Source of the DNA: Martelella limonii
GTDB lineage: Bacteria; Pseudomonadota; Alphaproteobacteria; Rhizobiales; Rhizobiaceae
Assembly: GCF_013344475.1 (NCBI RefSeq)
Contig: NZ_JABUOU010000011.1
Location: 84,208 to 148,207 of the forward strand
Length of the DNA stretch: 64,000 nucleotides
Reading direction: 5' to 3'
Positions 52,100-63,849 of this stretch are shown in pieces; position 1 is the first letter of the stretch; every line of letters starts with the position of its first letter. The notes beneath the pieces are model-generated. The model had not been told where the DNA came from and made no database searches. It was given only the letters and a program-made list of their open reading frames with translations. The translations under genes were made by a program, and so were the position numbers.

Positions 52100-52825
52100 C
52101 TATACGGCTGGCGCATCGAAGCGGATTGCGTGCAGAAACGAACCTTCCGCCTTCAGCCATTTTCGGGCTTCGGGCGTCTTCGGGCACAGTCTTTCGCAAA
52201 GCGACCAGAAATGCGGGCCGTGGTTCATCTGGGAAAGATGCGCCACTTCGTGGGCAGCGAGATAATCGACCACGAAATGCGGCGCCATCGCAATCCGCCA
52301 GGAAAAGCTCAGATTGCCGGTGGAGGAACACGAACCCCAGCGCGACTTGGTATCCTTGAAGGCAATGCTCGCATAGCCCTTGCCGCTCACCCCCGCATGA
52401 TAGGCGACACGCTCGGTGATCTCGCGCCGCGCCTCCTTCCTCAGATAATCGGCGGCGCGACGGCCAACGCTCGCAGACGGTCCCGAAACCACCAGGACCG
52501 GACGGCCATCCTCGATGCGCGCTTCCGTCAGCCCCCTTAGATTGCCGCTGTGGCGGATGGTGTGGGCGACCCCGAAGACCGGAAGCGTCGCGCCCTCCCC
52601 GATCACCGTGTCGCGGCCCTCGAACCGGCCAATCCGGTCGATCAGCCAGTCGTGATGGCGGCGCAGGAAGCCATCGACCTGATGGCGCGCGAGACCGGGC
52701 GGCACGGTCAGGCTCACGGCATGGCCGCCGGGCTCGATCTTCAGCGTCATCCGGCGGGCGCGCTGATTGGTCTTGACGTTGAGAGGCAGAACCTTGCCGC
52801 CGATCTCGATTGTCCTTGCGCTCAT
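52100..52825 (-). CDS. YgjP-like (DUF45) zinc metallopeptidase
   Basis: A 241-residue protein of the SprT/YgjP group. The zinc site H-E-V-A-H-L with downstream N-H-G-P-x-F-W is present near residues 191-206, and W-G-S-C-S near 165. Role unknown; family members are putative metalloproteases. It lies 39 bp upstream of trpF on the same strand, with no obvious link. Confidence 0.83.
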   Translation of the reverse strand: MSARTIEIGGKVLPLNVKTNQRARRMTLKIEPGGHAVSLTVPPGLARHQVDGFLRRHHDWLIDRIGRFEGRDTVIGEGATLPVFGVAHTIRHSGNLRGLTEARIEDGRPVLVVSGPSASVGRRAADYLRKEARREITERVAYHAGVSGKGYASIAFKDTKSRWGSCSSTGNLSFSWRIAMAPHFVVDYLAAHEVAHLSQMNHGPHFWSLCERLCPKTPEARKWLKAEGSFLHAIRFDAPAV

Positions 52826-52884
52826 CCTGTCTCTCTTCGGCTCGGATTTCCTGTCCTATACCGCTTGACGCATCGCTGCGGCCA

Positions 52885-52918
52885 CAAAAAAAGGCACCGC
52901 CCGGTAACGGGCGATGCC
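52885..52918 (-). terminator. Rho-independent terminator downstream of the DUF2852 gene
   Basis: On the leftward strand GGCATCGCCCG and CGGGCGGTGCC form an 11-bp stem (one mismatch-type wobble) around a 4-base loop, followed by a T-run of eight. It starts 39 bases past the DUF2852 stop, so it isolates that gene from the YgjP-like gene. Confidence 0.9.
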
Positions 52919-52956
52919 GGAAGGACGAGCCCCGCCTTTCGGCGAGGTTCAAGGGG

Positions 52957-53373
52957 TCAAGCCTGCGGCGTTCCGCCCATGTTGCCGCCACGCTCACGCA
53001 TGAAGCGGTCAAACTCCTCGCGGTCGCGGGCCTTGCGCAGTTCGTCGCTGTAGCGGTCGAACTCTGCACGCATCTCGTCGAGCTTGCGGCGTTCCGCCTC
53101 GATCCGCTCCATCTCGTTGCGGCGCCATTCGTCGAAGGCCGCATTGCCGGTGGAGGCCATCGGCTCGGCAGCGCTGCGCATGTTGCGCCGGCAATTGCCG
53201 AAGGCGCGCTCGGCAGAGCGTTTCCAATCACCGCGGTTCATGTTCAGGCGATCGCCCCAGATGATATAGGCAAGCATCACCAGTCCAAGCGGCCAGAACA
53301 CGACAAAGCCGATCACCATCAGGGCGATCGTAAGTGGCGTCCACGCCGGACGCAGTAACGCAGTCTCGTTCAT
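52957..53373 (-). CDS. DUF2852 membrane protein
   Basis: A 138-residue protein. One or two hydrophobic segments (about 14-38: L-T-I-A-L-M-V-I-G-F-V-V-F-W-P-L-G) are followed by a long charged helical region with heptad-like E/R/K (about 85-127), a probable coiled coil. This architecture matches the DUF2852 family found in alphaproteobacteria. The start at 53373 follows GAGGAT. Function unknown; it probably sits in the inner membrane with the coiled coil in the cytoplasm. Confidence 0.78.
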   Translation of the reverse strand: MNETALLRPAWTPLTIALMVIGFVVFWPLGLVMLAYIIWGDRLNMNRGDWKRSAERAFGNCRRNMRSAAEPMASTGNAAFDEWRRNEMERIEAERRKLDEMRAEFDRYSDELRKARDREEFDRFMRERGGNMGGTPQA

Positions 53374-53611
53374 CTCAGTTATCCTCGTTTCGTTCGGGTG
53401 TTGATCACCGCTCTTGTGGATATGGAAATGGCAAAACCCCGCTTCAAGATAAAATCGGAGAGAATCGAACGAATTCGCGAAAACCGGTACGCATCCCGAC
53501 AGGGCGGTTTCGGACCCTCGTCTCGGGCGCTGCTGCGGCATGCATCGGTCCCCCCGTTTGCAAACCGCACCCGGCTCTCTATGTTGGCCGCAACACATGA
53601 AGGAGCGCACC

Positions 53612-54388
53612 ATGACCATCGGATTCATCGGAACCGGCGAAATCACCAAAGCCGTCGTCACGGGACTTTCCACCATAGACGGCGAGAAACCGGACATTTT
53701 GATCTCTCCGCGCAATGCCGAGATCGCCGGCGCGCTTTCCGAAAGCTTCGGCAATGTGTCGATCGCAGACAGCAACCAGGCCGTGATCGACGGCGCAGAC
53801 ACCGTCTGCCTGGCGCTGCGCCCGAAGGATGCAGAGGCCATCATCAGCGACCTCACATTCGGGCCCGATCACCACGTGATCTCGTTCATGGCGACGTTCG
53901 GACGCGAAAAGATCGAAAGGATCGTCGCCCCGGCCAGGAAGGTCACGCTTGTGACGCCCCTTCCGGCGGTCGCCTTCCATGGCTGGCCGACGCCGGTCTT
54001 TCCGCCGGACGAGGAGATCGTGGCGCTGTTTTCAAAGCTCGGCACCGCGGTGGCCGTTGAAAGCGAGGACGAATATCAGGCGCTCTGCGTTGCGACCGCA
54101 ACCCTTGCCGGCGCCTTCGGCTATTACGAGACGATTGCCGACTGGCTGGCGGCGAAGAACGTACCGGCCGACAAGGCCCGCACCTTCTCCGGCGCGGTGT
54201 TTTATTCGCTTGCGGCCACTGCCAGGAACGCGCCCGAGCATTCCTTTACCGCATTGACCCGGGAATCGGCGACCCGGGGCGGCACCAACGAACAGGTGCT
54301 GGCGCATCTGAAGGAAGAGGGCGTCTACCGCGCGCTCTCGAAGGCCATGGATGGCATCTGGGATCGCTTCGAGGATGCGAAATCCTGA
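53612..54388 (+). CDS. Pyrroline-5-carboxylate reductase-like oxidoreductase
   Basis: A 258-residue protein with Rossmann motif G-F-I-G-T-G-E-I-T near 4-12, then L-A-L-R-P-K-D and a C-terminal helical domain with T-R-E-S-A-T-R-G-G-T-N-E-Q. This is the ProC layout, but the usual P-G-G-T-T reads R-G-G-T-N, so substrate may differ from the classic proline enzyme. ATG 53612 follows AAGGAG. It is a stand-alone gene ending in a shared terminator. Confidence 0.78.
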   Translation: MTIGFIGTGEITKAVVTGLSTIDGEKPDILISPRNAEIAGALSESFGNVSIADSNQAVIDGADTVCLALRPKDAEAIISDLTFGPDHHVISFMATFGREKIERIVAPARKVTLVTPLPAVAFHGWPTPVFPPDEEIVALFSKLGTAVAVESEDEYQALCVATATLAGAFGYYETIADWLAAKNVPADKARTFSGAVFYSLAATARNAPEHSFTALTRESATRGGTNEQVLAHLKEEGVYRALSKAMDGIWDRFEDAKS

Positions 54389-54411
54389 CCTTCTTTCGGA
54401 AGGTAGGATTT
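54380..54411. terminator. Bidirectional hairpin between the ProC-like gene and the osmolyte ABC operon
   Basis: AAATCCT-g-ACCTTC (54380-54393) pairs with GAAGGT-AGGATTT (54399-54411), a 13-bp stem with one bulged G, around TTTCG. The stop codon of the rightward gene lies in the stem. It separates convergent genes and has A/T ends in both directions. Confidence 0.78.
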
Positions 54412-54418
54412 TAGTCCT

Positions 54419-55159
54419 CTATGCCTGACGTCCGGTCCGGCGCGCCATCGCGCGTTCGACCGTGACCAGCCCGTCATGGATCAGGAGCGCCAGCACGCCG
54501 ACCACAAGGCCGCCCTGCAGCACGAAGGCGGTGTTGTTGGATTGCAGCCCGGCGATGATCACCTCGCCGAGCGTCTTTGCCGCAACGGTCGAGCCGATCG
54601 TGGCGGTGGCGAGCGAAATCACCACCGATAGCCTTATGCCGGCGAGAATGACCGGAAAGGCGAGCGGAAATTCCACCTGGGTGAGCCGCTGCCAGCCTGT
54701 CATGCCGGATCCGCGTGCCGCCTCTGACACATTGCCCGGCAGGTTGGTGAGCCCTGTCAGCGCGTTTTCGAAGATCGGCAGCAGGCCATAGAGAAACAGC
54801 GCGATCAGGGTCGGAATCGGGCCGAACCCGAACACCGGGACGGCCAGCGCCAGCACCGCCACCGGCGGGAAGGTCTGGCCGATATTGGCGATCGAGCGCG
54901 ACAGCGGCAGGAATTCGACCCCGAAAGGCCGCGTGACGATGACTGCGAGCACGACGGAAACCAGCGATGCCGCAAGCGTTGCAGCACCGACCAGCAGCAG
55001 ATGGCTGATCGTGAGCGAAAGCAGGCTCGTCTGGGTGTAGATCGCCGGCGCATTGTTGTTGGTGAAGGGCGCAAATACCGCGGCAAAGCGCGTGGGCGAG
55101 ACGATGAACGCCACGAGCACGGCCAGAAGCAGAAGCCGGATGATCACCGCAAGCTTCAT
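54419..55159 (-). CDS. Osmoprotectant-type ABC transporter permease
   Basis: A 246-residue permease with several hydrophobic helices and the coupling segment E-A-A-R-G-S-G-M-T near residues 144-152, as in OpuBB/YehW. Its start overlaps the ATPase gene by 4 bp. Last gene of the leftward operon, transcribed toward the shared hairpin. Confidence 0.86.
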   Translation of the reverse strand: MKLAVIIRLLLLAVLVAFIVSPTRFAAVFAPFTNNNAPAIYTQTSLLSLTISHLLLVGAATLAASLVSVVLAVIVTRPFGVEFLPLSRSIANIGQTFPPVAVLALAVPVFGFGPIPTLIALFLYGLLPIFENALTGLTNLPGNVSEAARGSGMTGWQRLTQVEFPLAFPVILAGIRLSVVISLATATIGSTVAAKTLGEVIIAGLQSNNTAFVLQGGLVVGVLALLIHDGLVTVERAMARRTGRQA

Positions 55160-56094
55160 GCCACCGGTCCCTCGGCACGGCGCACCAGACTTTCGCGCGT
55201 GATCCGGCCTATGATCGTGCCATCCCGCTCGACCGGCAGCGCATCGCGGCCCGACCAGAGCACCTGCGCCAGCGCATCGCGCAGGCTCGCATCGGCGGCA
55301 ATCGGAGCGCCATCGGCCGCCCCCTCCTCCACCAGATCGGCGCAGGGCGTCAGCGACAGCATGCGGAACGCCTTGTCGCCCGTTCCCAAGAGCTCGTTGA
55401 CGAAATCGGAGGCCGGGTGCGCGATAATATCGGCGGGCGGCGCATATTGGAGAAGCTTGCCCCCATGCATGACGGCGATCTTGTGGCCAAGGTGGATCGC
55501 CTCGTCCATGTCGTGGGTGACGAACACTACGGTGGTTTCGAACCGGCGCTGGATGTCGAGGAGATCCACCTGAGCCTTGGCGCGGATGATCGGATCAAGC
55601 GCGCCGAAGGGTTCGTCCATCAACAGCACGGCAGGCTCGGCCGCAAGGGCGCGCGCAACGCCGATGCGCTGCTGCTCGCCGCCGGAAAGCTCGAAGGGCA
55701 TGCGGCCGCGGAACTGGTCGGGATCGAGATGAAACAGCGACAGAAGCTCGTCGACGCGGTCATCGCGCCGCTTCTTGTCCCAGCCAAGCAGCTTCGGCAC
55801 GGTGGCGATGTTTTCGGCAACCGAGCGGTGGGGAAACAGGCCATGGCCCTGGATCGCATAGCCGATGCCGCGCCTGAGTTCGTAATCCGGCAGTTCGCGA
55901 TTGTCGCGCCCGTCTATGCGGATGACGCCAGAGGTCGGCTCCACCAGACGGTTGATCATGCGCATCAGCGTGGTCTTGCCCGAACCCGACGTGCCGACGA
56001 TCGCCGCCAGCTCGCCGCGCTCCACGGTGAAGGACACATTGTCGACCGCATGGGTGTCGTCATAGATCTTGGTGACCGCTTCAATCTCGATCAT
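55156..56094 (-). CDS. Osmoprotectant-type ABC transporter ATP-binding protein with CBS-like C-terminus
   Basis: A 312-residue ATPase: Walker A G-T-S-G-S-G-K-T near 35-42, signature L-S-G-G-E-Q-Q-R, Walker B V-L-L-M-D-E-P, H-loop V-T-H-D-M-D. A C-terminal region of about 70 residues (A-L-P-V-E-R-D-G-T-I-I-G-R-I-T) looks like a CBS domain. Such domains in OpuA/ProV sense ionic strength. It overlaps both permease genes. Confidence 0.88.
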   Translation of the reverse strand: MIEIEAVTKIYDDTHAVDNVSFTVERGELAAIVGTSGSGKTTLMRMINRLVEPTSGVIRIDGRDNRELPDYELRRGIGYAIQGHGLFPHRSVAENIATVPKLLGWDKKRRDDRVDELLSLFHLDPDQFRGRMPFELSGGEQQRIGVARALAAEPAVLLMDEPFGALDPIIRAKAQVDLLDIQRRFETTVVFVTHDMDEAIHLGHKIAVMHGGKLLQYAPPADIIAHPASDFVNELLGTGDKAFRMLSLTPCADLVEEGAADGAPIAADASLRDALAQVLWSGRDALPVERDGTIIGRITRESLVRRAEGPVA

Positions 56095-57281
56095 CTGCGC
56101 GATGCCTTTCTGGTCTGGCTGAGTTCGACGAGCGCGTCGAGAATGATGGCGGCGGCAAAGGCCATGGCGACGACCGGCAGCGCGCCGAGCAGGACGAGGT
56201 CGGTCGCCGTCTGGCCGATGCCCTGAAACACGAAGGTCCCGAAACCGCCGCCGCCGATCAGCGCCGCAATCACCGCGAGCCCGATATTCTGCACCAGCAC
56301 GATGCGGATGCCCGTCAGGATCACCGGGAAGGCGAGCGGCAGCTCGATCTGGAACAGCAATTGCCGTCCGGTCATGCCCATGCCGCGCGCCGCATCGCGG
56401 GCATCGCGGGGCACGCTGTCGAGACCGGCGACGGTGTTGGAAACCACCGGCAGCAGCGAATAGGCAAACAGCGCCACGATCGCCGGCGCAAAGCCGATCC
56501 CGGCAATGCCGAGCGCAGCCGCCCCCGGCACAGTGCGCCCGACCCAGGCAAGCGGTGCGATCAGGAGGCCGAACAGCGCGATCGACGGGATGGTTTGCAG
56601 CACGTTGAGACTGTTGAGAATGCTCGCCCTGACTGGCGGCACCCGGTAGCAGACGATGCCGATCGGAATGCCGACGATGGTGGCGGCGGCAAGCGAACCG
56701 AAGGCCAGCGCCACATGGGTGCGGCCCTCCCGCCAGAAGGCGCCGGCGCGGTTTTCATATTCCTTCAGGATCGACAGATCATTCCAGGCACCGGACCAGA
56801 GCAGCAGGCCGATCGCCAGCATTGCGGCAAGCAGAAAGGCCATCCGCATCCACGGCGAGAGTTTCTTGCGCACCGTGGCATCGGCCATGGCGATGGCGAA
56901 GGCAAAGAGCAGGATCCAGAACCCGCCACCGGGCGAAACCCGGGCATAATTATTGTCGGCGGGCGTGAGATAGGTGCCAGCATGACCGACCGAAACCGCG
57001 AGCACCGCGATGGCGGCGACGGAAACGGCAAGACGGAGATTGACCGGCGAGCGCATCAGGATCACCGCCACGGCGGCAGCGAGCGCGGCAATCAGCAAGC
57101 CGGCCTCTAGCGCTGGCAGCGCCGACCACATCATCACGCCCTCGGCCGCCACGATCCTGTTAGCCCGCACAAGCGCAAATGGCTGGAGGAACAATCCGGC
57201 AAGCGCGATCGCCGCAATGATCACGCCGAGTTTGTCGACGGCGCGTCGCATCGGTGTTGCGCTGGCGCTGATGGCTGACAT
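56091..57281 (-). CDS. Osmoprotectant-type ABC transporter permease (YehY-like, long)
   Basis: A 396-residue permease. The N-terminal half has four or five extra helices before the usual permease domain, as in YehY. The coupling motif D-A-A-R-G-M-G-M-T lies near residue 305. The ATG at 57281 follows AAGGGACGG; a longer frame exists. It starts 290 bp after the binding-protein gene, with a repeat element between. Confidence 0.86.
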   Translation of the reverse strand: MSAISASATPMRRAVDKLGVIIAAIALAGLFLQPFALVRANRIVAAEGVMMWSALPALEAGLLIAALAAAVAVILMRSPVNLRLAVSVAAIAVLAVSVGHAGTYLTPADNNYARVSPGGGFWILLFAFAIAMADATVRKKLSPWMRMAFLLAAMLAIGLLLWSGAWNDLSILKEYENRAGAFWREGRTHVALAFGSLAAATIVGIPIGIVCYRVPPVRASILNSLNVLQTIPSIALFGLLIAPLAWVGRTVPGAAALGIAGIGFAPAIVALFAYSLLPVVSNTVAGLDSVPRDARDAARGMGMTGRQLLFQIELPLAFPVILTGIRIVLVQNIGLAVIAALIGGGGFGTFVFQGIGQTATDLVLLGALPVVAMAFAAAIILDALVELSQTRKASRR

Positions 57282-57431
57282 TCCGTCCCTTTCGGCTTTT
57301 CGTGCAATGGAGCCCGGGGCGCGTTTCACTCTGTTGGCGCCTGTGGCAACACGACCTGCGCAGTTGCGCGGTGGAGACTGCGACGCAGCAACCGCCTCTT
57401 GCCGACGTCTAGACGACGCCTCTTTCCCAGG

Positions 57432-57511
57432 CGTTACCCTCGGGCTTTACCCGAGGGTCCGGAAAGCGCTTCCCGTGTCGCCTCGATGCGCGGGTCAAGC
57501 CCGAGCATCAC
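57432..57511. repeat. Dispersed palindromic intergenic element, copy 4
   Basis: About 80 bp inside an operon-like run: left half-site GTTACCCTCGGG... and right half-site GATGCGCGGGTCAAGCCCGAGCATCAC. Both still fold, although with mismatches, so this looks like the most decayed copy. It separates the osmolyte-binding-protein gene from the permease gene on the same strand. Confidence 0.8.
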
Positions 57512-57571
57512 TCATGAGAAACAGGAAACGTCACCCCCGGCTGCTGAGTGCAGCACAGACGTCAGGCCGTC

Positions 57572-58489
57572 CTACTTCACGAACCCGTTCAGCGACAGGA
57601 ATTCCTTTGCCACCGCATCGGCAGGCTCGCCTTCCACCTGGACGCGACCGTTGAGGTCCTGCAGGGTTTCGAGATCGAGCGCCTCGAAGATCGGCTTCAG
57701 GATTTCGGCGATCTGCGGATATTCCTCGAGCCTCTCCTCGCGGATGATCGGCGTCGGCAGGTAGACCGGCTGCACGCCCTTGTCGTCTTCCATCACCTTG
57801 AGGCCGGAGGCTGCGATCCCGCCATCGGTACCGTAGACCATGGCGGCGTTGGCGCCGGAGGTCTGCTTGGCGGCGGCCGCGATCGTGGCGGCGGTGTCGC
57901 CACCCGAAAGCGTAATCAGCTGATCCGATTCGAGGTGGAAGTCATAGGCCTTCTCGAAGGCCGGAAGCGCCGAGGGCGAGGTCACGAATTCGGAGGATGC
58001 GGCAAGCTTGATATCGCCGCCATCGGCAACATATTTGCCGAACTCCGTCAGGTCGGTCAGCGCATTCTTGTCCGCGATGTCGCTGCGGATCGCGATCGCC
58101 CAGGTATTGTTGGCATCCGCAGGCGTCAGCCAGACGATCTTTGCGGCATCGTAATCGAGCGTCTTTGCCTCTTCATAACCTTGCTGGGCATTGTTCCAGA
58201 CCGGGAGGTCGGCCTTGTTGTAGAAGAAGGCGGCATTGCCGGTATATTCGGGATAGATGTCGATCTGTCCCTCGGTAATCGCCTGGCGAACGATCGGGGT
58301 GGCGCCGAGCTGGATCTTGTTTTCAGTCGGAATGTCGTTGGCTTCGAGCGCCTGCAGGATGATGTTGCCGAGGACGCCGCCTTCGGTATCGATCTTGGAA
58401 GAGACGACCACAGGGGCTGCGGATGCGGACTGGACGGCGGCAAAGGCGGCAATGGCCACGGCGCCGGTCAGGGTCAGAAGTCGTTTCAT
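57572..58489 (-). CDS. Osmoprotectant-type ABC transporter substrate-binding protein (OsmF/YehZ-like)
   Basis: A 305-residue periplasmic protein. The first ~24 residues are a signal peptide (A-V-A-I-A-A-F-A-A-V-Q-S-A-S-A). The mature protein has V-V-V-S-S-K-I-D-T-E-G-G-V-L-G and D-I-Y-P-E-Y-T-G-N-A, both diagnostic of the OpuAC/OsmF family that binds glycine betaine, choline or related compatible solutes. The ATG at 58489 follows GAGAGGGAA. It precedes the permease-ATPase-permease genes on the same strand. Confidence 0.9.
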   Translation of the reverse strand: MKRLLTLTGAVAIAAFAAVQSASAAPVVVSSKIDTEGGVLGNIILQALEANDIPTENKIQLGATPIVRQAITEGQIDIYPEYTGNAAFFYNKADLPVWNNAQQGYEEAKTLDYDAAKIVWLTPADANNTWAIAIRSDIADKNALTDLTEFGKYVADGGDIKLAASSEFVTSPSALPAFEKAYDFHLESDQLITLSGGDTAATIAAAAKQTSGANAAMVYGTDGGIAASGLKVMEDDKGVQPVYLPTPIIREERLEEYPQIAEILKPIFEALDLETLQDLNGRVQVEGEPADAVAKEFLSLNGFVK

Positions 58490-61326
<2,837 letters not shown>

Positions 61327-61332
61327 TAAGAA

Positions 61333-61365
61333 GGTCGGCGGCAAGGATGATCCTCACCGCCGGCC
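61333..61365. terminator. GC-rich hairpin between gyrB and rpiB
   Basis: GGTCGGCGG (61333-61341) pairs with CCGCCGGCC (61357-61365) at 8 of 9 positions around a 15-base loop. It lies 7 bases past the gyrB stop and 28 bases past the leftward rpiB stop, so it may end both transcripts. No T-run is present. Confidence 0.55.
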
Positions 61366-61392
61366 AGACATTCCCGTTCATTCAGGGCGTGA

Positions 61393-61857
61393 TCAGCCCT
61401 TGACGCTGTATTTTGCGTCCAGATCATCAATCGCCTGGACATTGCCGGCCGAGCGGCCATTCGGGTCGAATTCGCAGGCAAGATAGGCGTCGGCGATCGA
61501 TTTTGCGAGTTCTGTGCCGATGACGCGGGCGCCCATGGTGATGACCTGGGCGTTGTTGGAAAGCGCTGCGCGCTCTGCCGAATAGGTGTCATGGGTCTGG
61601 GCGGCGCGAATGCCCGGCACCTTGTTGGCCGAGATCGCAACGCCAATGCCCGTGCCGCAGCACAGGATTGCCCGGTCATAGGTGCCATCCAGAATACCGG
61701 CAGTCACGCGCTCCGACAGGTTGGCATAATATTCATTGCCATTGCTAGGCGGCGTCGAGAGTTCGGATACGGTGAAGCCTTCGCGGCCGGAAAGGTGCTC
61801 GGCAAGAACCTTGGCGAGCGGTGCGCCGGCGCTGTCGCCTGCTACTGCAATCTTCAT
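61393..61857 (-). CDS. RpiB-family sugar-phosphate isomerase (EryI-like)
   Basis: A 154-residue RpiB-type isomerase. The catalytic Cys is in L-C-C-G-T-G-I-G near 65-72, with His89 in T-H-D following R-A-A-Q. The N-terminus [11 protein letters not shown] departs from the usual D-H-A-G of ribose-5-phosphate isomerase B. Together with the triose-phosphate-isomerase-like gene and DeoR gene beside it, this matches the EryI/EryH/EryR set in Brucella erythritol breakdown, in which EryI makes D-erythrose 4-phosphate. The symbol is left blank because the erythritol assignment is inferred. Confidence 0.86.
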   Translation of the reverse strand: MKIAVAGDSAGAPLAKVLAEHLSGREGFTVSELSTPPSNGNEYYANLSERVTAGILDGTYDRAILCCGTGIGVAISANKVPGIRAAQTHDTYSAERAALSNNAQVITMGARVIGTELAKSIADAYLACEFDPNGRSAGNVQAIDDLDAKYSVKG

Positions 61858-61886
61858 GGTGTTTTCCTCTTCTTGGAACAGATGTT

Positions 61887-62651
61887 TCAGATGACTTTGG
61901 CGACCCGGTCGAGGATGTCGAGATAGCCCTCGACCTGCCAGGCGGAGCGGCCGATGAACAGGCCGTCAACATGGTCGCAGGCCAGCATTTCGGCGCAGTT
62001 GCCGGGATTGACGCTGCCGCCGTAAAGGCAGGGCAGTTCACGGCCGGTGACCAGTCGCGTGGTTTCGATGATCCTGGCCTGACGGGCCTCGGCATAATCA
62101 GGCGTTGCCGGATGCCCGCGCTCGCCGATTGCCCAGACGGGCTCGTAGGCGAAGATGATCTCCGCCTTCTTCTGCGTCTCGGTGAGGCGCGAAAGCGCTG
62201 CCTCGACCTGCTGTTTCAGCACGTCATCGGCGCGGCCCGCGTCCTTCTCCGCCTCGGTCTCGCCGATGCAGATCAGCGGGATCATGCCGTGACGGACGGC
62301 TGCTTCGGCCTTGAGGCCGACGGTCTCGTCGGTTTCGCCGAAATGGGCCCGGCGCTCGGAGTGGCCGAGCTCGACGATATCCATACCGCAATCGGCAAGC
62401 ATCACCGGCGAGATCTCGCCGGTCCAGGCGCCCTGATCGTCCCAGTGCATGTTCTGCGCACCGACCAGAACATCGGCGTCGGCAAGGCGCGCCTTGACCT
62501 CGCGGATGGCGGTGAAGGGGGGGATCACGAAACGCTGGATGCGCGGATCGCTTTCGGCCTTTGCAAGCGCATCGGCATAGGCGGTTGCCTCGCCAAGCGT
62601 CTTGTTCATCTTCCAGCTGGTTCCGATGAAGAACCGTTCAAACCGTGCCAT
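61887..62651 (-). CDS. Triose-phosphate-isomerase-like enzyme (TpiA2/EryH type)
   Basis: A 254-residue TIM barrel. The active-site His is in L-G-H-S-E-R-R near 95 and the catalytic Glu in Y-E-P-V-W-A-I-G near 165. The N-terminal lysine is in G-T-S-W-K-M-N, where classical TpiA has N-W-K-M-N: the Asn is Ser here. That change and the pairing with RpiB and DeoR genes fit the EryH tetrulose-phosphate isomerase subfamily rather than glycolytic TpiA. Start ATG 62651 lies 3 bases after the deoR stop, so the genes are co-transcribed. Confidence 0.85.
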   Translation of the reverse strand: MARFERFFIGTSWKMNKTLGEATAYADALAKAESDPRIQRFVIPPFTAIREVKARLADADVLVGAQNMHWDDQGAWTGEISPVMLADCGMDIVELGHSERRAHFGETDETVGLKAEAAVRHGMIPLICIGETEAEKDAGRADDVLKQQVEAALSRLTETQKKAEIIFAYEPVWAIGERGHPATPDYAEARQARIIETTRLVTGRELPCLYGGSVNPGNCAEMLACDHVDGLFIGRSAWQVEGYLDILDRVAKVI

Positions 62652-62654
62652 CGG

Positions 62655-63422
62655 CTACCCTTCCTCCGCAAAATACAATTCGATACCCTGTGCCGTCAGC
62701 TCTGTGACCTGTTCCGCGGCAAGTGGACTGCTGGTGACCACGCCGTCGAAGACCTCGAGATCCGCAAGCTTGTGCAGCGCGGTTCGGCCGAACTTGTTGT
62801 GGTCCGCCATCAGAAAGGCTTTCTGGGCAACCGCGATCATCGAACGCTTGACCTGCAGCACCTCCTGATCCTGATGGCAGGCAATCCGCCCATGGATCGA
62901 GGAACTGGTGATGAGCGCGATATCGGCGCGCAGCTCGCCAAGCGTTGCGACCGTCAGGACGCCGAAGAAGCCGTTAAACTTCTTCGAAAAATCGCCTCCC
63001 AGCGCGATCAGGCTGATGCCGCCCTGCCCCGACAGACCGTTGATGACGGCGAGATTGTTGGTGATCACGCTCAGCGGGCGCTTTTCGATCAGAAAAGGGA
63101 TCAGCGCCTCCGAGGTGGAGCCGTCATCGACCATCACGCTCATGCCGGGCTCGATGAAATCGGCAGCGCGGCGGGCGATCGCGGTTTTGAGAGCCGGTGC
63201 CAAGCGGGCGCGATAGCGATAGTCGCTTTCGAACTGGCCGCTCGCCTCGATCGTTGCACCGCCCCTGACCTTGCGCAGCAGACCTTCGGCTTCGAGGTCG
63301 TCGAGATCGCGGTGGATGGTCATTTTCGACACCGAGAACCTCAGCGCCAGATCGTCAAGCGACACCGTTCCTTCCTCAACGAGGAGATCAACGATATCCC
63401 GGCGGCGATCTTCGAGCTTCAT
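62655..63422 (-). CDS. DeoR-family regulator (EryR-like)
   Basis: A 255-residue protein with a DeoR winged helix (L-R-F-S-V-S-K-M-T-I-H-R-D-L-D-D-L near 26-42) and a sugar-phosphate sensor domain (V-D-D-G-S-T, I-T-N-N, M-A-D-H-N-K-F-G). The ATG at 63422 follows GAGG; an upstream in-frame start is less likely. It leads the deoR-tpiA2-rpiB operon, which it probably controls in response to an erythritol-derived phosphate. Confidence 0.86.
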   Translation of the reverse strand: MKLEDRRRDIVDLLVEEGTVSLDDLALRFSVSKMTIHRDLDDLEAEGLLRKVRGGATIEASGQFESDYRYRARLAPALKTAIARRAADFIEPGMSVMVDDGSTSEALIPFLIEKRPLSVITNNLAVINGLSGQGGISLIALGGDFSKKFNGFFGVLTVATLGELRADIALITSSSIHGRIACHQDQEVLQVKRSMIAVAQKAFLMADHNKFGRTALHKLADLEVFDGVVTSSPLAAEQVTELTAQGIELYFAEEG

Positions 63423-63849
63423 CACTGGCCTCGCACTTGAATGCGTGCTGAATAACACTGGTATCTCTCATATTCAATCATTACGAAGATATTGTGTTAT
63501 CTTGAAGTGTGATTTTGTGAGCCATTTTCGAAAATGATCTCATCGAAGCGCACGAGCCACGGAATGCGGTTGATCTGCCGAACGCCTTGTCCGACGGCCA
63601 ATGGCTCTTCTCGCGATCGCTCGGGTCTTAAGCTGGCATCGCGAAAGTGATAGCGTGCAAGAGGGCCTTAAAGGCGCGCCGCTTTGCTCAAGGAGGTGCG
63701 TTCGGGACGGATTTTTCGCCTGAGGCGGCGGCGGAGCCAAATAAAACTCTATGCACCGCCCTTGCGGGGGCCTTCATGTTTTCCAAACTGCATGCGGACG
63801 GTGGTAGAGCTTGAGCGCCCCGAACCGTAACGGAATGAGAAGCCAGATC
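63423..63849. promoter_or_regulatory. Divergent region between deoR and cysD with a candidate operator
   Basis: About 427 bp with no supported gene. Near the deoR side an AT-rich stretch carries ATAACAC (63452-63458) and the inverted GTGTTAT (63494-63500), separated by 35 bp, which could be a DeoR operator. The cysD side has no recognised riboswitch or terminator. Short open frames here have no family resemblance. Confidence 0.45.
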
